36,744 nt of DNA, taken from positions 1 to 36,744 of the forward strand of contig CAYYIS010000049.1 in the NCBI GenBank assembly GCA_964470965.1, read 5' to 3'. Positions 7,872-15,727 of this stretch are shown piece by piece; position 1 is the first letter of the stretch; every line of letters begins with the position of its first letter. The stretch is from CAYYIS01 sp964470965. GTDB taxonomy: Bacteria > JAAXHH01 > JABIQT01. A model generated the notes under the pieces. That model saw only the letters and a program-made list of their open reading frames with translations. It searched no databases and was not told where the DNA came from. The translations under genes were made by a program, and so were the position numbers.

Positions 7872-9613
7872 TGCACTTGAGCATAAACAAATGGTCCTGG
7901 CGGGCGGTTTGGCTCGTATGTGTCCTGATCTGGCTTGAGGGATTGCCGGGCCAACTTTCAAAGATTCCGGCCAATGAAGCCTTCCTGTTTTATCAAAATG
8001 CAAAAGTGCTCAACGGACAGGATATACTGTCGGGTATTGTAAATAATCCGTTGGAAGGCCACCCTCCGCTCTACCCTTATCTCGTCGCGTGGTCTCTCAG
8101 CATATTCGGGGATTCCTTTTCAAGCGCTCGATTAATCGGGATAGGGGCATATTTTGTATCTGCTTTCCTCGTGTATTTCATCGCCACGGTCATATCACAG
8201 GGTACGGAACGCAGCGGATACGCAGCTTCGAGTGCAGTTGCGCTGTATATGGCGAGTCCCCTGGTGATCCAAGGAAGCCTACTTCTCGAAATCGACAACA
8301 CTATTTTGACGCCATTGATAGCGGCGGCGGTTCTGATGATTGTACATCCCGTCTGGCACACAAGGCGCTGGTACGAACCTGTGCTGGCGATAATCATTGC
8401 TATTCTACTGTGGACAAAATGGACGACCCCTCTGGTGCCGATGGGCTGCGGTATCATCTATTACGGTTTACGGCGCGATGACCGTTTTTGGCCGTTTATT
8501 CGGGTATGTATCATCGGAGTAATATTTTTTTTTGCTACTTGGTGGCTAAAGAACATCATAGGCGGCGGTTACCTGCCCATGGAGAACGGTATTCAGTATC
8601 TGTTAGGTTCTATCTATCTCCATACCAACATATCCGGTTCCGAAACGGTGATACCTACGATTGTGAAACGATCTGCACGGCTGGTCCTTTGGATGTCTCC
8701 CTTCGTAATCGTAACTGTGGGATTTATCTTTGTGGAACGAATCATGCAATATTCCCGGCGGATTTGCGATCTTACCGTTCTGGATTTTATCCTTCTTAAT
8801 ATCGCCGTCATTTTCATGGGATATCTGTTGATCGGCGGAACAGCATATGGTTTCCCGCGGTACCATATTCCTATGATGCCGCTTGTCTGCGCCGTTATCG
8901 GCTACCGTGTATCGCCGCTTCTTTATGATGCGTTTAACAGCAGGTATTGCTGGTTTTCGTGTGCTGTGTTTTTTGGTGTCTTAATGATGGGAGCCTTCAT
9001 CGTACCGGATCCTCTGTACCTGGCTAATTTTGTGTATAAAGAAAGACTGAGCCTGGCACCTGATGATTTGACGAACATTCATCTGAGATTGGGAATCTAC
9101 CTTCTGCTCTTGACGGTCATGTTCTGTGTTCCCCTATTCTTATATCGTCGGATGCTGTACCCGACCTCATGGACCCAGGCCGGTCTGCTGTCATTATGCC
9201 TTTGCGCACTCGGAACCATGGGAGGACTCGATATGCTGCAGGCGCGGGCGCCATATAGAACAGCCTATGAATACGGAGAAACAGGAACACAGGAAGTAGT
9301 CAGTACATTACGAAACGTTTTATCAGAAAATGATAGGGTTTTCGGTCCGTTAGATATAAATTTCATGTTGGAAAAATATGATTCGCCGACTTTAAATATG
9401 GGTTCGATGCAATCTCGGGAACGCATGAAGGAAATTATATCAGACCCTGCCATCTCCGCAGTGGTTTATAGTCCGGGCACACTTACGGTGGACCAATACA
9501 TACGGATCATTCAATCCCGAACGATACAGAATGCACTGTTTGATCGTTTTCGTAGGACAAAGATCGGTTCTTATGAAGTATGGCTGCCTGACACTTCCGG
9601 TCCATCCAGGTGA
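7871..9613 (+). CDS. Membrane GT-C glycosyltransferase, PMT/ArnT (GT39/GT83) superfamily
   Basis: A 580-residue polytopic membrane protein with about ten to twelve hydrophobic helices, the first at residues 10-25 (WRAVWLVCVLIWLEGL). The first extracytoplasmic loop reads ANEAFLFYQNAKVLNGQD and then GHPPLYPYLVAWSLSIFG, the loop-one and Pro-rich pattern of PMT/ArnT-type transferases that use polyprenyl-phosphate sugars. In ArnT and PMT the loop carries an acidic DE pair; here it is N35-E36, so the first acidic residue is replaced. The C-terminus has a soluble domain (about 450-580) on the outer face. It overlaps the upstream GT4 stop (TGATG), hence I chose the ATG at 7871 over the GTG one codon earlier. 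Probable job: attach a sugar to a glycan or protein outside the membrane. Confidence 0.85.
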   Translation: MHLSINKWSWRAVWLVCVLIWLEGLPGQLSKIPANEAFLFYQNAKVLNGQDILSGIVNNPLEGHPPLYPYLVAWSLSIFGDSFSSARLIGIGAYFVSAFLVYFIATVISQGTERSGYAASSAVALYMASPLVIQGSLLLEIDNTILTPLIAAAVLMIVHPVWHTRRWYEPVLAIIIAILLWTKWTTPLVPMGCGIIYYGLRRDDRFWPFIRVCIIGVIFFFATWWLKNIIGGGYLPMENGIQYLLGSIYLHTNISGSETVIPTIVKRSARLVLWMSPFVIVTVGFIFVERIMQYSRRICDLTVLDFILLNIAVIFMGYLLIGGTAYGFPRYHIPMMPLVCAVIGYRVSPLLYDAFNSRYCWFSCAVFFGVLMMGAFIVPDPLYLANFVYKERLSLAPDDLTNIHLRLGIYLLLLTVMFCVPLFLYRRMLYPTSWTQAGLLSLCLCALGTMGGLDMLQARAPYRTAYEYGETGTQEVVSTLRNVLSENDRVFGPLDINFMLEKYDSPTLNMGSMQSRERMKEIISDPAISAVVYSPGTLTVDQYIRIIQSRTIQNALFDRFRRTKIGSYEVWLPDTSGPSR

Positions 9614-9619
9614 GATGAC

Positions 9620-10207
9620 ATGGCGGAAAATGTACAGTCGTTCCATGCGCCGTTGAGCGCCCAGGTCCGACAGAGAGCTGCTTCCTGTTGTAAGGGCATG
9701 AGAGGTAATATGCTGGATGTGGGGTGCGGAAACGGTTTGTTGTTTGAAGCGCTGGAACCGGTGTTGGATCTACGGTGTTTCGGAGTGGACAGGTCTTGCG
9801 AACTCCTCATGGATGTGCGGGGACGACTGAAAGGAAGGGCAGCATGCGCCAGGGGATTGATCGGCCATCTTCCGTTCAAGAACAGGGCATTGGACGCGGT
9901 TGCCTGCCTGAACACACTGCTCAACCTGCAGTCTCTGGAAACCGTTTCGCTGGCACTGAACGAAATGATGCGCATCAGCAACGGACGGGTGATCGTCGAT
10001 ATCCGAAACGGCGGTAATCCACTTGTGCGCGTCCGATACTGGTGGCACCGCCGCACCGCCGATTTTGCAACCGTCGCCTACCGCCTGGGTGACCTCCACA
10101 CCATTTTCAATGGCGGCGGCTTCGAGATAGAACAGGTCCATGCCATCGGAAGGGAAAACCGGTTTCTGGCATGGGGCTTTGTGGTGGTCGCAGTGAGGAA
10201 GCAGTAG
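9620..10207 (+). CDS. Class I SAM-dependent methyltransferase
   Basis: A 195-residue methyltransferase. Motif I, MLDVGCGNGLLFEAL (about residues 31-45), binds S-adenosylmethionine. The acidic end of strand two is FGVDRSCELLMDVR. Motif IV-like LPFKNRALDAVACLNTLLNL and the post-motif NEMMRISNGRVIVDIRN complete the Rossmann-like core, and the C-terminal strands are FEIEQVHAIG and WGFVVVAVRK. It starts six bases after the GT-C stop and ends the plus-strand glycan cluster, so O- or N-methylation of a sugar residue or lipid carrier intermediate is the contextual guess. The following gene is convergent; no clear intrinsic terminator is visible between them. Confidence 0.88.
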   Translation: MAENVQSFHAPLSAQVRQRAASCCKGMRGNMLDVGCGNGLLFEALEPVLDLRCFGVDRSCELLMDVRGRLKGRAACARGLIGHLPFKNRALDAVACLNTLLNLQSLETVSLALNEMMRISNGRVIVDIRNGGNPLVRVRYWWHRRTADFATVAYRLGDLHTIFNGGGFEIEQVHAIGRENRFLAWGFVVVAVRKQ

Positions 10208-10210
10208 GTT

Positions 10211-10615
10211 TTATGACTCCAGTGTAACCTTCACCTTCCGTTCCGGGCGTTCGTGCAGATGGCCATGGCCGGGGAGGGCAACGCCGAGGCGTATGGACGG
10301 TTTGCCGCCTTTGGGGAAGATATGATGGAACGTCTGCGCCGGCACATACACGAAATCTCCGGCCTTGGCATGAACCGGTTCCTCACGCCCCTCGATCACC
10401 CAGTCGATCTCACCTTCCAGTACCATCCACCATTCATCATAATTGTGACAGTGATTGTCGTTCACCTGTCCATCTTCCTGCCAGATGAACACACCCACCA
10501 CATGATCGGCCATCACAACCTGACAGGATGATGGCGGGGTGCCCAGTTCCCGTTTGATCTCTTCGATGCTGACCCGATTAAGTCCGGCGTGTAAGACGGG
10601 ATTCTTCATTGCCAT
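10211..10615 (-). CDS. Small cupin-domain protein
   Basis: A 134-residue single cupin barrel. The metal-binding motif 1 is NHCHNYDEWWMVLEGE, with H55, H57 and E61 as likely ligands; motif 2 is AGDFVYVPAQTFHHIFP, with H97 or H98 as the fourth ligand. The start at 10615 is supported by a GGAGGAAAT Shine-Dalgarno site seven bases upstream. It lies 84 bases downstream of the enolase-superfamily gene on the same strand, so the two are probably an operon. Cupins of this size act as sugar isomerases, dioxygenases or binding proteins. A role in handling the same sugar acid as the neighbour is plausible but unproven. It ends three bases from the convergent methyltransferase. Confidence 0.88.
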   Translation of the reverse strand: MAMKNPVLHAGLNRVSIEEIKRELGTPPSSCQVVMADHVVGVFIWQEDGQVNDNHCHNYDEWWMVLEGEIDWVIEGREEPVHAKAGDFVYVPAQTFHHIFPKGGKPSIRLGVALPGHGHLHERPERKVKVTLES

Positions 10616-10699
10616 TATTTCCTCCGTAGTCAGAATAAGCTATCCTGGCCTCGAGCGACTGTACACCTTTGTGCTCGTTAAATGGCCCCCGGATAAGTC

Positions 10700-11815
10700 C
10701 TATGAAACCCTGTATTTTTCGATTATTTCTTCATTAATCGTCACACCCAACCCCGGCCCTTCCGGTACGGCCACGTAACCTTTGTCGTCTATCACGAACC
10801 GTTCACGGGTGATTTCGTGGCGCAGTGGTGAGTCGGACATGCAGAATTCGAAAACCGACGCATTGGGAACGGACGCCAGGCCGTGCAGTGAGGCGGCGAT
10901 GGTGATCCCGCTCTTGAAGCTGTGGTTGACCACCTTCCGGCTGTGTCGGTGTGCCGCATGGCCGACCGCCACCATGGTGGAGATACCGCACCGTCCGGGA
11001 TCCGGTTGTACCCAGTCGAGCCCCCCTTCTACCAGAAGCCGATCAAAATCCTCAAGCCGTGCTTCTGCCTCACCGGTTGCGATCGGGATGGGGCTGGCGG
11101 CGGTCAACTGGCCGTAGCCGGTTACATCGTCTGGCAGCAGCGGTTCTTCGATCCAGAACGGCGAAAATTCCGCGAACTGACGGGCACGTGCCAATGCGGT
11201 TTTCCAGTCCCAGGCCTGGCCGGCGTCGATGAGCACATCCACATCATCTCCGACGCCTTTGCGGCCCTCTCGCACCAGGGCGATATCGTTCCGCTCGTCC
11301 TTGCCCATCGGTCCCCAGCCGAATTTTATGGCGGTAAACCCCTGATCTGCGAATCGGCGCCCGATTTCGTACGTTTCCGAAGGCGTATCGCCGAACAATA
11401 CTGAGGCATACGCCCGAAACCGGGTTTGATACCCGCGGCCGAACAGACGGTATATAGGTTCATCACTCGCTTTTCCAGCGATGTCCCACAGCGCCAGATT
11501 GACGCCGGCCATGGCATGAAGCCCGACACCGGTCCGACCATAGTAATTGGCGGCCGTCATCATCCGGTCCATACAGACTTCCACGGCCAGTGGGTCAGCG
11601 CCGACCAGCGCATTGGCCAGTCCGTTGCAGATCTGGTGCGAAAGCGGTGCGTCGATGATCGCTTTGACCACTGTAGGGCAGGAGTCCACCTCCCCCCAGC
11701 CGATGATGCCGTCATCGGTTTCAATCCTGACCAGGCAAGTATCTTGTGTGCCATCACAGGCGTCCGTAACATCAGGTAATCGTAACACCATAGCCGTCAC
11801 ATCAGTAATACGCAA
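10700..11815 (-). CDS. Mandelate racemase/muconate lactonizing enzyme family protein (enolase superfamily)
   Basis: A 371-residue enolase-superfamily enzyme with the N-terminal capping domain (1-130) and a TIM-barrel C-domain. Catalytic features: K164 in AIKFGWG at the end of strand two; metal ligands D197 (VLIDAGQAW), E223 (WIEEPL) and E249 (IATGEAE); the His-Asp dyad D272 (QPDPGRCG) and H298 (VVNHSFKSG). The K164 plus His-Asp dyad is the mandelate racemase subgroup pattern, which includes many acid-sugar dehydratases. It would abstract the alpha proton of a carboxylate such as an aldonate and eliminate water. The start is TTG at 11815, chosen because AAGGAG lies six bases upstream and the family's first strand begins there. 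A promoter and palindrome lie just upstream. Confidence 0.92.
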   Translation of the reverse strand: MRITDVTAMVLRLPDVTDACDGTQDTCLVRIETDDGIIGWGEVDSCPTVVKAIIDAPLSHQICNGLANALVGADPLAVEVCMDRMMTAANYYGRTGVGLHAMAGVNLALWDIAGKASDEPIYRLFGRGYQTRFRAYASVLFGDTPSETYEIGRRFADQGFTAIKFGWGPMGKDERNDIALVREGRKGVGDDVDVLIDAGQAWDWKTALARARQFAEFSPFWIEEPLLPDDVTGYGQLTAASPIPIATGEAEARLEDFDRLLVEGGLDWVQPDPGRCGISTMVAVGHAAHRHSRKVVNHSFKSGITIAASLHGLASVPNASVFEFCMSDSPLRHEITRERFVIDDKGYVAVPEGPGLGVTINEEIIEKYRVS

Positions 11816-11862
11816 GGGCGTCTCCTTGTTATTTTAGTCTATAACAGGCGGGATGCATGGGC

Positions 11863-11890
11863 AAAATACGGTTCTGACTTGTGATGTCAA
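11863..11890 (-). promoter_or_regulatory. Candidate sigma70 promoter for the enolase-superfamily/cupin pair
   Basis: On the minus strand a perfect TTGACA (plus 11885-11890) is followed after 16 bases by TATTTT (plus 11863-11868). It lies about 50 bases upstream of the TTG start at 11815. Its -35 box and spacer sit inside the palindrome at 11870-11904. Confidence 0.5.
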
Positions 11891-11904
11891 GTAGGAACAG
11901 AACC
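11870..11904. promoter_or_regulatory. Interrupted palindrome, likely operator between divergent genes
   Basis: Outer arms GGTTCTG (11870-11876) and CAGAACC (11898-11904) are perfect inverted repeats. Directly inside them ACTTG (11877-11881) and CAAGT (11888-11892) also pair, around a 6-base centre, giving 12 paired positions with a 5-base interruption on one side. A further GCAT/ATGC pair lies at 11855-11858 and 11905-11908. There is no T-run, so it is not a terminator. It overlaps the -35 and spacer of the minus-strand promoter and ends 36 bases before the plus-strand -35. Repressor binding here is an inference from position. Confidence 0.5.
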
Positions 11905-11939
11905 ATGCGGCGATACCGGTTTAGGTTGAGATAAAAGAC

Positions 11940-11968
11940 TTGACACTGCACAGGGATCTGAATAGACT
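11940..11968 (+). promoter_or_regulatory. Sigma70-type promoter of the CheW-hydrogenase gene
   Basis: A perfect TTGACA (11940-11945), a 17-base spacer and TAGACT (11963-11968) predict a transcript start near 11975. This falls after the possible TTG start at 11971 and so favours the ATG at 12031 as the true start of the following gene. Confidence 0.6.
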
Positions 11969-12030
11969 GGTTGGACGATTTGAAGTCTGTTTTTGAAGGC
12001 AGCCGGGAATTGCCATCACGGACATTTTCT

Positions 12031-13617
12031 ATGGACATAGTGACTTTTACGGTTGGTAATATTGGTATGGGAGTGCCGTTCCGGCGGTTGGCTCTGAGCG
12101 CATTGGTTTCCGAAGGCCGTGTGGTGATAGATGATACCGGGAAAGGAACGTTGGACGCCACGGTCCAGGTGACGGATTTACGCCGTAAATTCGGCTTCAC
12201 GACTCTGCCGTCTGAGCAGGCTGCCCGCGTGATATCCATTGAAACGGACGGGCATCTTACCGGTTTGGTCATCAACAGATCCTCGCCTGTGAAAATCGTT
12301 AGGGATGCGGAGGTGAAACCTCCCACCGGTACGGATAGTCCGTTTGTAACCGGAACTGCAACGGTCGATGGCGAGCTGGTTTTTCTGTTCGACTGGGACG
12401 CCCTTCTGGCTTCAGATGAAACGCTGGATATAAGCGACGTGTTCAACAAGACCATTGTGGAACAGGAAGGCTCTGACGAATCAAGATTCCTCGAGACCAT
12501 CGTACGTGAGTCTGTCCAATTTGTAGAGCAGGGCCATACGTCCGACGTCATAGCCGCACTGGCGGATGAATCGAAGTTCGTAGTCGCTGCGGTGATGCCG
12601 GCAGTAGGGGTGTCCATAGGCCCTGAATTCGGCATGGAGCCAGGCAGTGACATGAGCGGGCAGCTGGTCAATGGTCTCAAGAAAGCCGGATTCGACATGG
12701 TTTTCAATGCCGGATTCGGTCATGATTTGGCCGCCATGGAAACCGCTTTTGAACTGCGTCAGCGGATCGTTTCCGGTGAAAACCTCCCCCTTATCATTTC
12801 GAGCTGCCCCTCGCTTGTCAAACAGGTAGAACACCTGCATCCCCATCTTATCCCGAACTTAAGCGTCAACCGCTCGCCGTCTCAGATGTTCGGGCGTATT
12901 TTGAAGACCTACTATGCAGAACACCTGGAACGCAGTCCTACGGATATCACGGTCGTACAGATTACGCCGTGCCTGCCCAGCAAGTTCGAGCGCGCCCGTT
13001 ATGAGCTAGACGGGGTGGATATCTCCGTAACCACCCGTGAAATTGCCCGGTTGCTGCGAACCGTCACTGGCTACGACCTTTCGGATCTGGAGGAGATGCC
13101 ATTCGATTCACCGTTCGACGAAGTAACCGGCGGCGGTGTTCTGTCCGATGTCTCCGGCGGCACCGCCGAGGCGATACTGCGAACGGTAGGCGAGCTAATG
13201 ACCGGCGCCGATATCGGTGAGGCCTCTTATGAGGCTATCTGTGGTACCGATCCTGTTCGTGAAGCCGAAATACACGTTGCAGACACCACGTTGCGAGTGG
13301 CTGTAACCCACGACCTGGGGCATGGCAATCAAGTGCTGAAACGTGTGACGGACGATAGCACAACATATCATCTGGTCGAGATCATGGCCTGTCCGAGCGG
13401 TTGTGCAGGCGGAGGCGGTCAACCCTCATCGTCTGATCCGGAGTCGGTCCAGCATGTGGCAGAAATGTTGATCCAAATCGACCAGAACAGCGCGGCACGA
13501 AAGCCGCGGACCAACAGGAAGCTCAATCATATCTATGCCGAATTCCTGAATGCTCCCTTCGGTGAAAAGTCGCAGGACCTGCTTCAAACTGCATATACCA
13601 ATCGTGGAAGATATTAG
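12031..13617 (+). CDS. CheW domain fused to [FeFe]-hydrogenase-like H-cluster domain (putative sensory hydrogenase)
   Basis: A 528-residue fusion. Residues 1-127 form a CheW-like domain: VTFTVGNIGMGVPFRRL, VQVTDLRRKFGF, ARVISIETDG, and FVTGTATVDGELVFLFDWDALL match the chemotaxis scaffold pattern. After a linker (about 130-180), residues about 182-525 are the [FeFe]-hydrogenase catalytic domain. Its L1 is ISSCPSLV (C259), L2 ITPCLPSKFE (C314), and L3 IMACPSGCAGGGGQP (C454, C458). EVTGGGVLSDVSGGTAEAILRT is the conserved glycine-rich segment, and IYAEFLNAPFGEKSQDLL is the small-subunit-like tail. All four cubane-ligand cysteines are present, but the proton-transfer cysteine before C259 is Ser258. 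N-terminal ferredoxin domains are absent. Low or no H2 turnover and a sensory role via the chemotaxis array are inferred. The start is set by the promoter at 11940-11968; an open frame with TTG at 11971 lies upstream. It heads a plus-strand group with oppB-like and DUF368 genes. Confidence 0.88.
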   Translation: MDIVTFTVGNIGMGVPFRRLALSALVSEGRVVIDDTGKGTLDATVQVTDLRRKFGFTTLPSEQAARVISIETDGHLTGLVINRSSPVKIVRDAEVKPPTGTDSPFVTGTATVDGELVFLFDWDALLASDETLDISDVFNKTIVEQEGSDESRFLETIVRESVQFVEQGHTSDVIAALADESKFVVAAVMPAVGVSIGPEFGMEPGSDMSGQLVNGLKKAGFDMVFNAGFGHDLAAMETAFELRQRIVSGENLPLIISSCPSLVKQVEHLHPHLIPNLSVNRSPSQMFGRILKTYYAEHLERSPTDITVVQITPCLPSKFERARYELDGVDISVTTREIARLLRTVTGYDLSDLEEMPFDSPFDEVTGGGVLSDVSGGTAEAILRTVGELMTGADIGEASYEAICGTDPVREAEIHVADTTLRVAVTHDLGHGNQVLKRVTDDSTTYHLVEIMACPSGCAGGGGQPSSSDPESVQHVAEMLIQIDQNSAARKPRTNRKLNHIYAEFLNAPFGEKSQDLLQTAYTNRGRY

Positions 13618-13655
13618 TCAAGGTTTGTGATCGCCACTAACCCGTCACTACAATT

Positions 13656-14588
13656 ATGATCAAATATATCATTACCCGTGTACTTGGTCTGGCCGGTGTA
13701 TTGTTCATCGTATCCATCATCACGTTCAGTCTGATGCATGCGGTGCCCGGTGGACCTTTCGATGAAGAAAAAATGCCGTTGTCTGCCGAGGCCAAGGCTA
13801 ACATCCTGCGCAAGTATGGTCTGGATAAGCCCCTGCACGAGCAGTACGCCCGGTATATGTGGAATGCCCTGCAATTCGACTTCGGAATTCCGTTCCAGAG
13901 CCCCGGAGAAACCGTGACGGATCTGATCGTTCGCACGTGGCCCATCAGCATGCAGCTCGGCGGTATGGGACTGGCTATCGCGTTCACCTTTGGAATTCTG
14001 CTTGGCATTATATCGGCGGTAAAGCAAAATACCTGGATGGATTACGGCACCACGGCCCTGGCAACTCTGGGGTTCACGGTGCCTCCCTTTGCTACGTCCA
14101 TCCTGTTTATCGTGGTATTTGCGACCATCTACCGTATCCTGCCCACCGGTGGCTGGGGCGGGCCCGAGACCTGGATTATGCCGGTCATAGTGTATTCTCT
14201 CGGCCCCATGGCCATCATCGCCCGGTACACCAGATCGAGTTTCCTGGAAAACCTTCGGGCAGACTATGTGCGTACCGCACGGGCAAAAGGTTTGAAAGAA
14301 CACAAAGTCCTGTCCGTTCATGTAATGAAAAACTCCCTCATTCCCCTGCTTACCATCATGGGCCCCATGCTGCCGGGAGTTATGACCGGCTCCCTCTTTG
14401 TGGAAGGTATCTTCCGCATCCCCGGACTGGGACAGTTCTTCGTTACCAGCATCTTCGAACGCGATTACCCCATGATCATGGCGCTGACGCTTCTTGTGGC
14501 GGTCCTGATCGGCGTTACGTATTTGATTACGGATATTCTGTATATGCTGGTCGATCCGCGTGTCCGGTATGAACGCGGTGTCAAATAA
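13656..14588 (+). CDS. Oligopeptide/dipeptide-type ABC transporter permease (OppB/DppB family)
   Basis: A 310-residue inner-membrane permease with about six helices. The OppB-type N-terminus YIITRVLGLAGVLFIVSIITFSLMHAVPGGPFD begins it. The periplasmic stretch LRKYGLDKPLHEQYARYMWNALQFDFGIPF follows, and the cytoplasmic EAA-type loop includes VRTARAKGLKEHKVLSVHVMKNSLIPLL, which couples to the ATPase. GSLFVEGIFRIPGLGQFFVTSIFERDYPMIM is also typical. No OppC, ATPase or binding-protein gene is adjacent, so it is an orphan half-channel in this window. It lies 38 bases after the CheW-hydrogenase and ten bases before the DUF368 gene, suggesting one transcript. It could pair with subunits coded elsewhere, or be the survivor of a broken operon. 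Confidence 0.93.
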   Translation: MIKYIITRVLGLAGVLFIVSIITFSLMHAVPGGPFDEEKMPLSAEAKANILRKYGLDKPLHEQYARYMWNALQFDFGIPFQSPGETVTDLIVRTWPISMQLGGMGLAIAFTFGILLGIISAVKQNTWMDYGTTALATLGFTVPPFATSILFIVVFATIYRILPTGGWGGPETWIMPVIVYSLGPMAIIARYTRSSFLENLRADYVRTARAKGLKEHKVLSVHVMKNSLIPLLTIMGPMLPGVMTGSLFVEGIFRIPGLGQFFVTSIFERDYPMIMALTLLVAVLIGVTYLITDILYMLVDPRVRYERGVK

Positions 14589-14598
14589 GGAGCGGTGA

Positions 14599-15537
14599 TT
14601 GTCAGACGAACAGCGGACAGACGAACGTGATCTCAAAGGGTATGCCGGGGTGGCGGCCCGTGGCTTCTGTATGGGGGCGGCGGATGTGGTGCCCGGGGTT
14701 TCTGGCGGCACGATGGCGTTTATTCTGGGGATCTACCAAGAACTTATCGAAGCCATCCATGCGGTGGACGTCACGTTTGTCAAACACCTGCTTTCGTTCC
14801 GATTCAATAAAGCTTTTGAAGGATTTCCGTACAAATTTCTGATCGCGCTCGGCACCGGTATCGGCTTGGCGGTTTTCAGCCTGGCCCGTTTTTTTTCCTG
14901 GGCACTCACGAACCATCCGGTGATGGTGTGGGCGTTTTTCTTCGGCCTGGTGCTGGCTTCCGTCCTGGCAGTGCTGAAGCGGGTGGAATGGTCGGCGTTC
15001 AGTGTTTTGTTTACAGCGCTGGCTTCTTTCGGCGCTTATGTCCTGGTGGGGCTGGCGCCGTTAGAAACCACGGAGGCGATCTGGTTCCTGTTTCTTAGTG
15101 GCGCCATAGCCATCTGCGCCATGATACTGCCCGGCATCTCCGGTTCGTTTATCCTGCTGCTTCTCGGTAAATACCAGTTTATCCTCACCGCGGTCGTGAC
15201 CCGCGACTTCGGTACGCTGTTTATCTTTTCCTGCGGCTGCGGCATCGGCTTGCTCTCCTTTTCCCGCCTGCTGCGGTGGCTGCTCCATCACCACTACAAC
15301 ATCACTGTGGCTGCTTTGATCGGCCTGATGATCGGCTCCCTCCGAAAGGTGTGGCCGTGGAAGGAAACGATCGAAACCTACATCGATCGCCACGGCATCG
15401 CCAAGCCCCTGGTTCAGAGCAACACTCTTCCGGAAGCCTTGAATCCTGAAGTCGGTTTCGCCATTGCGCTGACAATTATCGGCTTTGTGCTGGTGCTGGT
15501 ACTGGATAAGGTGGCAACGGGCAGGGAAAAAGTATGA
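14599..15537 (+). CDS. DUF368 family membrane protein (putative undecaprenyl-phosphate translocase)
   Basis: A 312-residue polytopic membrane protein. The family signature GAADVVPGVSGGTMAFILGIYQELI (about 26-50) is repeated in inverted form as AMILPGISGSFILLLLGKYQF in the second half, an internal duplication typical of DUF368. Family members (PopT) have been reported to return the lipid carrier undecaprenyl phosphate across the membrane. That fits a bacterium with a large glycan cluster, though this gene is not in that cluster. The start is TTG at 14599, chosen because AAGGAGCGG lies just upstream (14587-14595), partly over the previous stop, and no ATG is available before the signature. The following hairpin at 15543-15569 lies in a convergent gap. 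Confidence 0.88.
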   Translation: MSDEQRTDERDLKGYAGVAARGFCMGAADVVPGVSGGTMAFILGIYQELIEAIHAVDVTFVKHLLSFRFNKAFEGFPYKFLIALGTGIGLAVFSLARFFSWALTNHPVMVWAFFFGLVLASVLAVLKRVEWSAFSVLFTALASFGAYVLVGLAPLETTEAIWFLFLSGAIAICAMILPGISGSFILLLLGKYQFILTAVVTRDFGTLFIFSCGCGIGLLSFSRLLRWLLHHHYNITVAALIGLMIGSLRKVWPWKETIETYIDRHGIAKPLVQSNTLPEALNPEVGFAIALTIIGFVLVLVLDKVATGREKV

Positions 15538-15542
15538 ACAAC

Positions 15543-15569
15543 GACCACTGTTCTACCTAAACAGTGGTC
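15543..15569. terminator. Perfect 10-bp stem-loop between convergent genes
   Basis: GACCACTGTT (15543-15552) and AACAGTGGTC (15560-15569) pair perfectly around a 7-base loop, beginning five bases after the DUF368 stop. No T-run follows directly on either strand; the minus strand has a short T-run about ten bases beyond. It may end transcripts of both convergent genes or protect the 3' end of mRNA. The rest of the gap to 15727 shows nothing else. Confidence 0.5.
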
Positions 15570-15727
15570 TGAGCATCGGGTAAATCAAAACGCAAATCTC
15601 CCGCCTGACATAGTCGCCTGCGTAAAATATAACGATGGTGATCCGTTCTTGGCCGGTCAGATACGTCATCGCTTCTGCTAACGTTGCTTGGTTACGCTCA
15701 ATGCGTTGTCGGGCGATCGATATGGTT

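Noticed and set aside
11971..12030. TTG start that would extend the CheW-hydrogenase by 20 residues
   Set aside because: It lies between the -10 box (11963-11968) and the predicted transcript start near 11975, and the CheW domain begins at the ATG at 12031.
15553..15669. Minus-strand frame of 38 codons after the amino acid permease
   Set aside because: No ribosome site, no family resemblance, and its end lies in the stem-loop at 15543-15569.
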